DNA of 64,000 nt from Bacillota bacterium (GCA_023418915.1 JAEZYU010000064.1:1-64000), one strand, 5' to 3'. Counted from the first letter of the stretch, positions 24,898-33,797 are shown. Notes: generated by a model not told the origin, from the letters alone. A program made the numbers and translations.

Positions 24898-25503
24898 ATG
24901 ACAGACTTGAACAAAATGATCAATACACTTGAAAATATGCTTTCACCACGCAGGTTCAACCATTCTATTAAAGTGATGGAGGCCAGTATCCGGCTGGCAG
25001 AAAAATATGGTGCGAATGTTGAGAAGGCAGCAATAGCTGGACTTGTGCACGACTGTGCCAAAGATATGAAAAAAGATACCATTATACCTGCATGCAGCAA
25101 ATATGGTATTATTGTTGACGATATAACAAAAGCTCAGCCTCAGCTGCTTCATGGGCAAATAGGCTCATTTATGGCCAGGGAGCTGTTTGGAATAGAATGT
25201 CCGCAGATGCTGGCAGCAATTGCAGACCATACGATGGGCAGGCCGGGCATGGATAAACTAAGCAGCATAGTATTTGTTGCCGACTATATTGAAGACTGCA
25301 GGGACTATGAAGGTGTTGAGGAAATACGGAAGGTGGCGGCTGACAGCCTTGAAAAGGCCATAGTAGCCGGAATTGACAGTACGATCAGATACATTCTGCT
25401 AAAAGGACGGCTGCTTCATCCCCAAACGGTTGCGACAAGAAATTGGGCGATAAAGCAGTTGAAATTACAAGCTGCTAATTCCGGACACAATAAGTGTCTG
25501 TAA
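24898..25503 (+). CDS. yqeK: HD-domain symmetrical Ap4A hydrolase, YqeK family
   Basis: This 201-residue protein has RFNHSIKVME (first metal-binding His), GLVHDCAKDM (the HD pair), a further DH in IADHTMG, and VFVADYIED. YqeK proteins split diadenosine tetraphosphate into two ADP. The ATG follows AAAAAGG. It is linked to nadD as in many Firmicutes, but rsfS, its usual next neighbour, is missing. Its last codons are duplicated downstream. Confidence 0.92.
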   Translation: MTDLNKMINTLENMLSPRRFNHSIKVMEASIRLAEKYGANVEKAAIAGLVHDCAKDMKKDTIIPACSKYGIIVDDITKAQPQLLHGQIGSFMARELFGIECPQMLAAIADHTMGRPGMDKLSSIVFVADYIEDCRDYEGVEEIRKVAADSLEKAIVAGIDSTIRYILLKGRLLHPQTVATRNWAIKQLKLQAANSGHNKCL

Positions 25504-25580
25504 AAACAATATATACTCGGGGAAGCTGCTAATTTCGGACATAATAAGTGTCTGTAAAAACATCATAAATTCGGGGAAGT
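25469..25580. repeat. 54-bp duplication of the 3' end of yqeK
   Basis: AAGCTGCTAATTCCGGACAC at 25469 (inside yqeK) recurs at 25523 after the stop. Each unit contains GACACAATAAGTGTC or its GACATAATAAGTGTC variant, a small hairpin. The direction of copying is gene end to spacer. Confidence 0.88.
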
Positions 25581-25634
25581 TAAACTACAGAGATAGCTCC
25601 AGATAATGAAGAAAGGAGTTCAAGTAGTAAGCTT

Positions 25635-25811
25635 ATGAAGAACAAAAGGAAAAAGGAATCCGCCGCAGGAAGATTATTTTATACATTCGGAACAATTCTG
25701 CTAATATCAGTCTTAATCATCTGTACGATCAACTTTATAAAGGACAGTAGGGCACTTGTAAAGTCTGAGACTCAGGCTACAGTGCCGGCTGATGCCTCAT
25801 CTGGGAAGTAG
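25635..25811 (+). CDS. Small single-pass membrane protein, unknown
   Basis: This 58-residue ORF has a basic N-terminus (MKNKRKKESAAGRLFY), one membrane helix (about residues 17-36) and a short polar tail. AAAGGAG lies 16 bases upstream, a long spacing. It takes the position of rsfS or a LytR-type gene downstream of yqeK, but resembles neither. The sequence after its stop is a degenerate repeat that, in other frames, reads as Lys/Thr-rich peptides, so the protein may have lost a repetitive tail. Confidence 0.55.
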   Translation: MKNKRKKESAAGRLFYTFGTILLISVLIICTINFIKDSRALVKSETQATVPADASSGK

Positions 25812-26065
25812 AAGGAAGGTCGGGGCAACGCTGCAGTACAAGACTGCAGGCAAGACTACAGTACAAAATGATGTTCCGTCTGAGTAAGATATGAAAGCCA
25901 AGGACGAGACTGCAGGCAAGACTACAAGCAAGGCTACAGGCAAGATTGCAGACAAGACTGCAGTACAAAATGATTCTCCATCTGAGTAAGAGATGAAAGC
26001 CAAGGACAAGGCAGCAGACAAGACAGCAGGCAAGACTACAGGCAAGACCTGCAGACAAGACTGCA
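25812..26065. repeat. Degenerate repeats after the small membrane protein gene
   Basis: GACTGCAGGCAAGACTACAG and CAAAATGATGTTCCGTCTGAGTAA-like blocks recur in two 100-base super-units, each ending ATGAAAGCCAAGGAC. One ORF of 32 codons (25891-25989) is probably an accident of the repeat. Confidence 0.75.
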
Positions 26066-26640
26066 GAAGGGGCACCAAACGAAACATTTGAAGCAGTTTT
26101 TGCAATTCTGGACATACAACTATTAACCTATGTGCTCGTTTTGCACCCATGTTGTACTGCATTTCAAATAATTTCATTGATATCTTACACCTCTTCACAT
26201 GTTTTTACCCCTCCTACTGCTTGATTACTAGCAATAATGACAATAGCATGAGGGATACATAATGTAAGAAGAAGTGAACTGCTCAAAAAATTCCAGTTTA
26301 GGGGTAGAAATATTTATTTTTGTCCATGATTAAGTAACATAATATGGAGTTGCATTGAATTATTGCGAAAATTTATTGAATAAATTCAATATAGAGCAGC
26401 CTAAACTTGCAAAATTGAACATTATGAGTTAGCGCTAAAAAAAATGATAAAAAATAGTTGACTTTTCTCCTCATGTTGTATAATAGTACTAAATAAAAAA
26501 TGAATAAAAATATAAACATATTGGAATGTCAACATAATATGTATCAAGGAAAAGGAGAAGCTGCTTAGTAACGGAGAAACTGCTTAGAGAGCTGCTTAGC
26601 AAATGGAAAAGCAGCTTTCAAAAAAGGAATCGGTATTAGC
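26066..26640. other. Gene-free AT-rich gap with a candidate promoter
   Basis: No gene is seen. TTGACT (26459-26464) and TATAAT (26480-26485) are only 15 bases apart, a weak candidate promoter for lysA. The sequence after it to 26640 leads into a tandem array. Confidence 0.4.
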
Positions 26641-26644
26641 AAAC

Positions 26645-26880
26645 AACTCAAAGCAGTATGTAAGGACAAATTAGCAGTATGTAAGGACAACTCAAAGCAG
26701 TATGCAAAAATAAATAAAGCAGTATGCAAAGACAAACAAAGCAGTATGCAAAGACAAATAAACAGTATGCAAAGACAAATAAAGCAGTATGCAAAGACAA
26801 ATAAAGCAGTATGTAAGGACAACTCAAAGCAGTATGCAAAGACAAATAAAGCAGTATGCAAGAGAAAAAATGAGCAGACA
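26645..26880. repeat. 20-25 bp tandem repeat upstream of lysA, about 10 copies
   Basis: AAAGCAGTATGCAAAGACAA plus variable AT bases recurs about ten times, with a GTAAGGACAACTC variant. The array runs to within about 70 bases of the lysA start. Confidence 0.95.
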
Positions 26881-26952
26881 AACAAATGAGAATAAGTTAA
26901 CAAAATGACCGATATGAATAAAAAGACCAACCTGATAAACGGAGGAGACAGT

Positions 26953-28200
26953 ATGACGAATTATTTTACGGAACAGACAAACTTTTTTGGTAGCAGCAGG
27001 CCGTCGGAACTGCTGAAGGAATACGGCAGCCCGCTGTATGTATATAACGAAGCTATACTCAGGCAGAGATGCCGTGATATGGCAAAGCTTGTCTCGTATC
27101 CTGACTTTAAGTCCAACTATTCCATCAAGGCTAATTCCAATTTGGAATTGCTGAAAATAGCCAGGCAGGAAGGGCTTCACGCCGATGCCATGTCGCCAGG
27201 TGAGATCCATGTACTGCAGGCTGCCGGTTTCAGGCCTGATGAAATACTGTTCGTCGCCAACAACGTTTCTTCTGATGAAATGCGGTATGCCATCGACAGG
27301 GGGATACTTGTCAGCTGTGATTCGCTGTCCCAGCTCAGGCAATACGGCATGCTTAATCCTGGAGGGAAGGCAGTAGTTCGTTTCAATCCGGGCGTGGGCG
27401 CAGGACATCATGAGAAGGTCGTCACCGGAGGGAAAAACACGAAATTCGGTATCAATATCGAATCCATAGATGAAATCAGAAACATTCTCAAAGAATATAA
27501 TCTGAAGCTTGTCGGCATCAATCAGCATATTGGCTCATTGTTCATGGAAGCAACGCCTTACATTGAGGCAGTCAAAGCGATGCTGAACATAGCAGCCAAG
27601 TTTGAGGAGCTTGAATTTGTAGACATGGGCGGCGGCTTTGGGATACCATACCGCAAGCAGGAAGGGCAGGAAAGACTGCAGCTGGAGGAAACAGGACGCA
27701 GGCTTACAGAAGTGATTGAAAACTGGACTGCTCAATTTGGAAGAAATATTAGGATCAAGATGGAACCGGGGCGTTATGTAGTTGCTGAGAGCGGCGTATT
27801 GCTCGGTACGGTTCATTCAGTGAAACAAAACGGCACAAACACATATATCGGTACAGATATTGGCTTCAATGTGCTCATAAGGCCGGCGATGTATGATTCG
27901 CATCATGATATTGAGCTGTACAGAGACGATATGGTGCTAAAGGCTGCAAAAAAGGCACCTGCAACTGTAGTCGGCAATATCTGCGAGAGTGGAGACATTT
28001 TGGCGAGGGACAGAGAGCTGCCTGAGGCAAAGGATGGGGATATTATTGGAATAATGGATGCAGGAGCTTATGGTTATTCCATGGCTTCCAATTATAACAA
28101 CCGTCTGAGGCCTGCAGAGGTTCTCATCGGTCTTGATGGCAGCCCGAGGCTCATCCGCAGGCGCGACACCTTCGAGGACCTTATGCGCGGGTTCGTTTGA
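26953..28200 (+). CDS. lysA: Diaminopimelate decarboxylase
   Basis: This 415-residue fold-type III PLP enzyme makes lysine from meso-diaminopimelate. The PLP lysine is in NYSIKANSN, the phosphate-binding glycines in DMGGGFGIPY, and substrate-site residues in EPGRYVVAESG and CESGDIL. The ATG at 26953 follows GGAGGA by 6 bases; an in-frame ATG at 26905 lies before it without a site. It stands alone between repeat blocks, with no other lysine gene nearby. Confidence 0.95.
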   Translation: MTNYFTEQTNFFGSSRPSELLKEYGSPLYVYNEAILRQRCRDMAKLVSYPDFKSNYSIKANSNLELLKIARQEGLHADAMSPGEIHVLQAAGFRPDEILFVANNVSSDEMRYAIDRGILVSCDSLSQLRQYGMLNPGGKAVVRFNPGVGAGHHEKVVTGGKNTKFGINIESIDEIRNILKEYNLKLVGINQHIGSLFMEATPYIEAVKAMLNIAAKFEELEFVDMGGGFGIPYRKQEGQERLQLEETGRRLTEVIENWTAQFGRNIRIKMEPGRYVVAESGVLLGTVHSVKQNGTNTYIGTDIGFNVLIRPAMYDSHHDIELYRDDMVLKAAKKAPATVVGNICESGDILARDRELPEAKDGDIIGIMDAGAYGYSMASNYNNRLRPAEVLIGLDGSPRLIRRRDTFEDLMRGFV

Positions 28201-28300
28201 AGCGAGGGACACACGAAGATTTGTAGAAAAGGAAATCCGATTGAAGCGACGTACACTCGAAGATTTGTAGAAAAGGAAATATCGTTTGATGCACGGACAC
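28201..28300. repeat. 45-bp direct repeat after lysA, 2 copies
   Basis: ACGAAGATTTGTAGAAAAGG and its TCGAAGATTTGTAGAAAAGG partner recur at about 45-bp spacing with flanking GAAGCGA. Confidence 0.8.
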
Positions 28301-28355
28301 AATACGTTGAGTGAAAAATCGAATGCTGCGACGACGCATGAATTTCAGATAATCC

Positions 28356-28385
28356 TTGACAATTATCTAACAGGTTATTTATAAT
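28356..28385 (+). promoter_or_regulatory. Promoter of the glycine-riboswitch transcript
   Basis: TTGACA (28356-28361) and TATAAT (28380-28385) are 18 bases apart. It starts a leader of about 550 bases. Confidence 0.88.
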
Positions 28386-28434
28386 ATATTTAAATTTTAT
28401 CCGAGAAGGATAAACACATAATTGAATATATTCC

Positions 28435-28560
28435 GGATGACCGGCGAGGAAGCGATGCGACCTTGTCGTAACGGATCTCTGGAGAGACCATGACGGCGCC
28501 GAAGGGGCAAGGCTGAAAAGCTTAATCTCTCAGGCAAAAGGACAGAGCAAACGGTATCAT
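28435..28560 (+). ncRNA. Glycine riboswitch (gcvT-type), single full aptamer
   Basis: GGAGAGACC (28481-28489), GGCGCCGAAGGGGCAAG (28495-28511), and CTCTCAGGCAAAAGGACAGAG (split as CTCTCAGGCAAAAGG and ACAGAG) are the hallmark glycine aptamer segments. Only one complete aptamer is visible. The genes below make serine, the precursor of glycine, so glycine binding probably represses them by termination at 28575-28613. Confidence 0.93.
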
Positions 28561-28574
28561 GCATTTGCATGTAT

Positions 28575-28613
28575 AAAGGTCAGGTCTTATGAAAGATTTG
28601 ATCTTTTATTTAT
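28575..28613 (+). terminator. Candidate terminator of the glycine riboswitch
   Basis: AAAGGTCAGGTCTT can pair, with a few G-U and mismatched positions, with AAGATTTGATCTTTT, followed by ATTTAT. It sits just after the aptamer, the expected place for an expression platform. Confidence 0.6.
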
Positions 28614-28717
28614 AGCGAGGTGAAAAATGTCCCCGACCTCATAACGTTTTAAATCCGTCAGATTGAAAGCGGTTAGTGGAGGTTTTACGAAAGCGGTTAG
28701 TGGGAGCCTTGCGACCA

Positions 28718-28793
28718 GCCTCATTGAAACACAGTCGAGGTAAGAAAATTTTTCTGCAAACGGAAAGTTTTCTTTGAATTAAAGTGCTATAAC
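28718..28793 (+). repeat. Two-stem intergenic element in the serine operon leader
   Basis: GCCTCATTGAAACAC opens, AGAAAATTTTTCTGCAAAC and GGAAAGTTTTCTTTGAA form the inner hairpin, and GTGCTATAAC closes. It shares its opening 13 bases with the copy upstream of yqeK. Confidence 0.75.
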
Positions 28794-28895
28794 AGGAGAC
28801 AAATACACTCCATAACAGGAGACAAACGCTATCTATAACAGGAGACAAATACCCTCTATAACAGGAGATAAACGCTATTTATAACAGGAGCGTAT
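28790..28895. repeat. 28-bp tandem repeat (TATAACAGGAGACAAA), about 5 copies
   Basis: TATAACAGGAGACAAACGCT and TATAACAGGAGACAAATACC alternate. Each copy contains AGGAG, so several ribosome-binding-like sequences precede the true one. The first unit overlaps the end of the two-stem element. Confidence 0.9.
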
Positions 28896-28941
28896 GGTCA
28901 CCTATACATGAGGCAAATAAGTCCCCGCGGGAGGAATGAAC

Positions 28942-30009
28942 ATGCACAAGAAACTTTTTATACCCGGACCGGTAGAGGTAAGAGACGACATCCTGCAGAA
29001 GATGGCCACCCCCATGATAGGCCACAGGACAAAGGATGCGTCAGCACTTCAAAGAGGCATATCGGAGAAGCTGCAGAAGCTGATGTACACAAATAATATG
29101 ATACTGCTTTCCACATCATCCGGAAGCGGTCTGATGGAAGGATCGGTACGCTGCTGTACATTGAAAAGAGCCGCTGTGTTCTCTGTGGGCGCATTTGGAA
29201 ACAGATGGTTCAAAATGGCGGAATCGAACGGTGTCCCGGCAGACCTGTACTCCTCGGAACCTGGGAAGCCTACAACACCTGAAATGGTAGATAAAGCACT
29301 TTCAACCGGCAAATATGACCTCATTACCATAACTCATAACGAAACTTCGACCGGAATAATGAATCCGGCAGAGGAAATCGCAGAGGTCATGAAAAAGTAT
29401 CCCGAAGTGGTATGGTGCATGGATGCGGTCAGCTCCATGGCTGGTACTAAGATCGAAGTCGACAGGCTTGGCGTCGATATCTGCATAACTTCAACGCAAA
29501 AATGCCTCGGACTGCCTCCGGGAATGGCAATATGCTCATTCTCCGAGAAAGCGGCGGCGGCAGCAGAAAAAGTGAAATTCAGAGGGACGTATCTGGATTT
29601 GCTGGAGCTTTATAAATACATACAAAAGAAGGATTACCAATATCCATCGACACCTTCGCTGTCTCACATGTTCGCATTGGACTACCAGCTTGACAGGATA
29701 ATGGAGGAAGGCATAGAAAACAGGTTTGCACGCCATTTTGAAATGGCGAAGGTCGTTAGAGCCTGGGCAAAGAAAAATTTCGCAATGTTCCCTGAAGAGA
29801 GGTATGCATCAAATACACTCACGACGGTCAAAAACACCAGAGGCATCAGTGTAAGCGATCTGAACAAAAAGCTGGGGGAGAGGGGATATATGATATCCAA
29901 CGGCTACGGAGAACTCAAGGAGATCACCTTCAGAATAGCCCATATGGCTGATGCAACACTCGATGAAATACGCGAATTATTGGCATTGATCGATAGCCTG
30001 ATCGTATAA
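28942..30009 (+). CDS. Class V aminotransferase (alanine-glyoxylate / serine-pyruvate family), probable serine pathway transaminase
   Basis: This 355-residue PLP enzyme has FIPGPVEV at the N-terminus, THNETSTG, the cofactor Asp in WCMDAVSSM, and the Schiff-base Lys in STQKCLGLPPG. The family transaminates serine, alanine, glyoxylate or phosphohydroxypyruvate. Being directly upstream of serA behind a glycine riboswitch, it probably replaces SerC and makes phosphoserine or serine; this is inference. ATG 28942 is preferred because GGGAGGA ends 6 bases upstream, while the ATG at 28936 abuts that site. Confidence 0.88.
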   Translation: MHKKLFIPGPVEVRDDILQKMATPMIGHRTKDASALQRGISEKLQKLMYTNNMILLSTSSGSGLMEGSVRCCTLKRAAVFSVGAFGNRWFKMAESNGVPADLYSSEPGKPTTPEMVDKALSTGKYDLITITHNETSTGIMNPAEEIAEVMKKYPEVVWCMDAVSSMAGTKIEVDRLGVDICITSTQKCLGLPPGMAICSFSEKAAAAAEKVKFRGTYLDLLELYKYIQKKDYQYPSTPSLSHMFALDYQLDRIMEEGIENRFARHFEMAKVVRAWAKKNFAMFPEERYASNTLTTVKNTRGISVSDLNKKLGERGYMISNGYGELKEITFRIAHMADATLDEIRELLALIDSLIV

Positions 30010-30053
30010 ACGCCAGCCATTCATAAGCTTAGACAAAAAGAGGAGGGTTTTTA

Positions 30054-31655
30054 ATGAAAATCATCATTACCGAAAGGATCGCCGAAGAAGGCGTTCAATA
30101 CCTGAAGGATAAAGGATATGACGTAGATGTCAAATTTGGAATAACGCCAGATGAGCTGCTTGATATAATTGACGATTATGATGCCATTATAGTAAGGAGT
30201 GTAACCAAGGTCAATGCACAATTGATACAGAAAGCTAAAAACCTCAAAGTAGCAGGGCGAGCAGGAAATGGTATCGACAATATTGATGTAAACGCCTGCA
30301 CGCAAAAGGGTATCATCGTAGTAAACACTCCCGAAAGCAATATAATGGCCGCGGCGGAACTGGCCATAGGCCATGCCTTCTGCCTGTTCAGAAACATACC
30401 GCAGGCAAATGCGGCAGCCAGAAAAAGGGACTTCAGAAGGAACAGATTCCTTGGAAATGAGCTCGATAGCAAGACAGTAGGCATCATAGGTCTTGGAAGG
30501 ATAGGCTCCATTGTTGCCAGAAAGCTGAAAGGCTGCGGCATGAGGGCAATAGCATACGACCCCTATATCACAGACGAAAGGTTCAAAAAAATGGGTGTCG
30601 AGAAGTGCGAGAAGCTGGAAGATCTGCTAAGGCAGTCTGACCTGATCACGCTCCATACGCCAAAGACAACTGAGACATATGGAATGATCGGTGAAAAGGA
30701 GCTGAGCATCTGCAAGGACAGCGTACGCATAGTTAATGCGGCAAGAGGCGGTCTGGTGAACGAAAAGGCGCTCTACAATGCACTAAAGTCCGGAAAGGCG
30801 GCCGCAGCAGCACTGGACGTGTTGGATCCGGAACCCGGCTACGACAAGAAGCCTGAGGAGCAGACATACCAAAACCCGCTGCTCGAACTGGATAATGTTA
30901 TCATCACACCGCATCTCGGAGCTTCCACTCAGGAAGCAAACTACAACGTTGGTACGGCTGTGACGCAGTTGGTAGCAGCAGCTCTTGAAGGAGAAATGGT
31001 AGCAGCGGTCAACATGCCTCCGATGCATATGGATATGAACGGCCTCAGACCGTATATCACATTGTCTGAAATGCTCGGCAGGATATATTATCAGGCGGAA
31101 AAGGAAACTGTCGAAAAAATAGAGATCGTATACAGCGGTGACCTTGCGGACAAAGAGACCAGGGTATTCTCGCTGTCTGTACTCAAGGGCTTCCTTGATC
31201 CTGTTATCAACGAAAAGGTCAATTATGTCAATGCAGAGCTCATGTTGCACAACATGGGTATTGAAATGGTAGAAAGCAGAAGGTCCCAGCTTGATAAATA
31301 CACCAACCTGATCACTGTAAAGTTTACTACCAAGAGACGGACTCTCAGCGTATCGGGTACAATTTTTGCAAAGGAAGAGATGAGGATCGTCGATTTCTTC
31401 GGATACAAGCTGGATTTCGAGCCGACACCGTATGTCGTAGCCATACAGAATATTGATAAGCCCGGAATAATAGGACGTATCGGCACCATCCTCGGCAATG
31501 CCGGTGTAAATATAGCCGCTATGCAGTGGAGCAGAAATAAAAAGGGAGAAAAAGCTGTTTCGTTTGTCAGCGTTGATCAAGATGCAAGTAATGAGACACT
31601 CGATGAAATCAGAAAGATCGACGGAGTGCTGAAAGTATCGCTCCTAAATTTCTGA
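30054..31655 (+). CDS. serA: D-3-phosphoglycerate dehydrogenase
   Basis: This 533-residue long-form PGDH starts serine synthesis by oxidising 3-phosphoglycerate with NAD. The NAD fold is GIIGLGRIGSIVARKL; catalytic Arg, Glu and His are in NAARGGLV, the DVLDPEP region and ITPHLGAST. An intervening (ASB) domain spans about 320-450 and a C-terminal ACT domain about 460-533 (IQNIDKPGIIGRIGTIL), giving likely feedback by serine. GGAGGG precedes the ATG by about 6 bases. It is separated from the transaminase by only 44 bases. Confidence 0.96.
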   Translation: MKIIITERIAEEGVQYLKDKGYDVDVKFGITPDELLDIIDDYDAIIVRSVTKVNAQLIQKAKNLKVAGRAGNGIDNIDVNACTQKGIIVVNTPESNIMAAAELAIGHAFCLFRNIPQANAAARKRDFRRNRFLGNELDSKTVGIIGLGRIGSIVARKLKGCGMRAIAYDPYITDERFKKMGVEKCEKLEDLLRQSDLITLHTPKTTETYGMIGEKELSICKDSVRIVNAARGGLVNEKALYNALKSGKAAAAALDVLDPEPGYDKKPEEQTYQNPLLELDNVIITPHLGASTQEANYNVGTAVTQLVAAALEGEMVAAVNMPPMHMDMNGLRPYITLSEMLGRIYYQAEKETVEKIEIVYSGDLADKETRVFSLSVLKGFLDPVINEKVNYVNAELMLHNMGIEMVESRRSQLDKYTNLITVKFTTKRRTLSVSGTIFAKEEMRIVDFFGYKLDFEPTPYVVAIQNIDKPGIIGRIGTILGNAGVNIAAMQWSRNKKGEKAVSFVSVDQDASNETLDEIRKIDGVLKVSLLNF

Positions 31656-31704
31656 TGTGACATCCTCTCCTCAATGAATTTTTAACGTAAATAAAAGATG
31701 ATGA

Positions 31705-31990
31705 AAATGGGGGACGGTTCTCACGTTCAGTTCAATCAAGCTGATCGGGGGGACGGTTCTCTTTTTTTGCCGTTTTGGTTTGTGCCTCGGTTTGTGCCTC
31801 TGCAAGCAGGGGGAAGCAGGGGGACGGTTCTCCTGCTTCTGCAGCTGGGTCAAAGTGCGGGGACAGTTCTCCTGCTTCTGCAACTGGGTCAAAGTGCGGG
31901 GACGGTTCTCCTGCTTCTGCAACTGGGTCAAAGTGCGGGGACGGTTCTCCTGCTTCTACAACTGGGTTAAAGTGCGGGACAGTTCTCACC
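31705..31990. repeat. Dispersed GGGGACGGTTCTC cluster with 39-bp tandem units
   Basis: Seven cores occur. The right part is a regular 39-bp array (core, CTGCTTCTGCAACTGGGTCA, AAGTGC) with four copies. The region lies between convergent serA and a minus-strand glycosyltransferase gene. Frames through it give fake GDGSPAS repeat proteins. Confidence 0.93.
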
Positions 31991-32038
31991 TTATCACTTC
32001 TGTTTTCATGGGACGTTTGTGCTATGATCCGTGTTGTT

Positions 32039-33118
32039 TCAGGAATCAAAATTTTTTGTTTCCCTTATAATATATAGGGGCCTGCCCTTAACCTCATCGT
32101 AGATCCTTCCTGTATATACGCCGATAATGCCGACAGCGATCAGCATAATGCCGTTAAACAGAAGGCTCACGACAAGGGCTGGACTGAGGCCGGCTGTTGT
32201 TTCGTACCTATAAATGGGAGCGACCGACGGGGCAGCGGTTCCTGCCAGATCAGACTCGACCGATGGGGCAGCAGCTCCTGCCAAATCAGACTCGACCGAT
32301 GAGGCAACAGCACCTACCAGCTCAGATCCAGCCGGCGGTAAAGCAGCTCCGGAAGGAGCTGTGAACAACATAGTCAGCAATAATATCATACTTAAAGATG
32401 TGATTACAAATCCGCACCAGCCAGCCAGTTTCAACGGTTTATATGAAAAAGAGGCAATGCCGTCCCATGCAAATTTCAGCATTTTCTTAAAAGGATACTT
32501 TGTCTTGCCGGCGAAACGCTTTTCTCTTACATATTCTATCCCGGTCTGTCTGAAGCCAAGCCAGCTTATTAATCCTCTTACATATCTGTTCCTTTCATTG
32601 ATTTTTTTTAATGAATCGCATACCTTCCTGTCAACCAATCTGAAGTCACCGGCATCAAGAGGCATATCCACAGCAGTAATACTCTTAAGCAGCCTGTAAA
32701 ACAATGATGAGGTCACCTTCTTAAAAAGTGTCTCGCCTTTGCGTCGGGATCTGATGCCATAAACCACGTCAAAGCCTTCCTTCCATTTACTCACCATATC
32801 AGGGATAAGCTCAGGCGGATCCTGCAGGTCAGCATCTATTACCACCACCGTTTTACCGGATGAATACTCCATCCCAGCTGTGATAGCAGCCTGGTGTCCG
32901 AAATTTCTGGAGAAACAAATCTTCTTTATAGACCTGTCGTTATCGCAGAGAAATGACAGGATGTCATCGGTACCATCCACACTGCCGTCATCCACAAATA
33001 TGATTTCATACCCACAGCCTAAAGAACCCAGTACCTTTTTCAAACGGCGGCAGGTTTCTGCCGCCACCAGTTCTTCATTGTAAACGGGGACTACCACAGA
33101 GCATAATATTTCTGCCAC
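32039..33118 (-). CDS. Membrane-bound family 2 glycosyltransferase (GtrB/DPM1-like) with repeat insertion
   Basis: This 359-residue protein begins with the GT2 domain (SVVVPVYNEE, VDDGSVDGT, DADLQDPPE) and ends with two membrane helices and a conserved tail (GIIGVYTGRIYDEVKGRPLY). It belongs to the polyprenyl-phosphate glycosyltransferases, which load a sugar on undecaprenyl phosphate for surface glycans. Between the two helices lies a repeat of ESDLAGAAAPSV, three copies, where relatives have a short loop. GTG 33118 is preferred because AAAGGAG lies 9 bases upstream; ATG 33169 encodes a poor N-terminal extension. It is the only gene on this strand for 20 kb each side. Confidence 0.88.
   Translation of the reverse strand: MAEILCSVVVPVYNEELVAAETCRRLKKVLGSLGCGYEIIFVDDGSVDGTDDILSFLCDNDRSIKKICFSRNFGHQAAITAGMEYSSGKTVVVIDADLQDPPELIPDMVSKWKEGFDVVYGIRSRRKGETLFKKVTSSLFYRLLKSITAVDMPLDAGDFRLVDRKVCDSLKKINERNRYVRGLISWLGFRQTGIEYVREKRFAGKTKYPFKKMLKFAWDGIASFSYKPLKLAGWCGFVITSLSMILLLTMLFTAPSGAALPPAGSELVGAVASSVESDLAGAAAPSVESDLAGTAAPSVAPIYRYETTAGLSPALVVSLLFNGIMLIAVGIIGVYTGRIYDEVKGRPLYIIRETKNFDS
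32222..32329. repeat. 36-bp in-frame tandem repeat inside the glycosyltransferase gene, 3 copies
   Basis: Units start at 32222, 32258 and 32294 and encode 12 residues each. They sit between the codons of the two C-terminal membrane helices. Confidence 0.93.
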
Positions 33119-33169
33119 TTTACCGATCTCCTTTGCTATAATGCGATCTTTCTCTATTGTGCAATACAT

Positions 33170-33600
33170 GCTATATTGCAGTATTTAGCAATAGTGCAGC
33201 CTTAGTACTGTACAATCGTTTACCAAATCGCTAACTATGCAATAATGCAGCCTATGCAATAACGCAGCCTAGGCTATACTGCTGTTGTTTTGATTCTTGA
33301 CATTCAAATATGCATTAATACATACAGGAAAGCAAAACGCCTTAATACTCGGTGAATCACCCATTTCACAACTCTTCCATACACGCCAGACCAAATCCAG
33401 CAGTATACATAAAACGTATTAGATTCGATCAAACAACGAATCATATTAGATCCATAATGCATCAAACTAAATCCAGCAGCATACATAAAACGCATCAAAT
33501 CCGATCAAACAACGAATCAAATTAGATCCATAATGCATCAAAATAAATCCAGCAGCATAATCCAGCAGCATAATCCAACAGCATAAAACACATCACAAAG
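33170..33600. repeat. Two local repeat arrays upstream of the c-di-GMP riboswitch region
   Basis: At 33170-33290 GCAATA/GCAGCC blocks recur (ATGCAATAATGCAGCCT). At 33393-33545 a 75-bp unit with AAATCCAGCAGCATACATAA and GATCCATAATGCATCAAA occurs twice, followed by short AATCCAGCAGCAT copies. No gene was recognised in 33119-34189. Confidence 0.85.
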
Positions 33601-33797
33601 ACCTATGTTTTTACCATTTTTTCATATATACTCTGATAAATTCCAGAGTTTATGCTGATAAATGTCGGAACACTCCATGAACCTATTGAAATTATTGTTA
33701 GCAATGTTACAATAAACTCAGATACAGGATAATTTAACAAAAAAGTCATAAGAGTTACATTAAGTACCAAAAAAAATGTAAAATTTACAAATTAGTA

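Noticed and set aside
26565..26930. Minus-strand ORFs rich in Leu/Tyr/Cys/His upstream of lysA
   Set aside because: Produced by the AAAGCAGTATGC array; no independent support.
31671..32077. GDGSPAS- and ENRP-type repeat ORFs
   Set aside because: They are translations of the dispersed GGGGACGGTTCTC repeats; only the copy inside DUF1015 is in a real gene.
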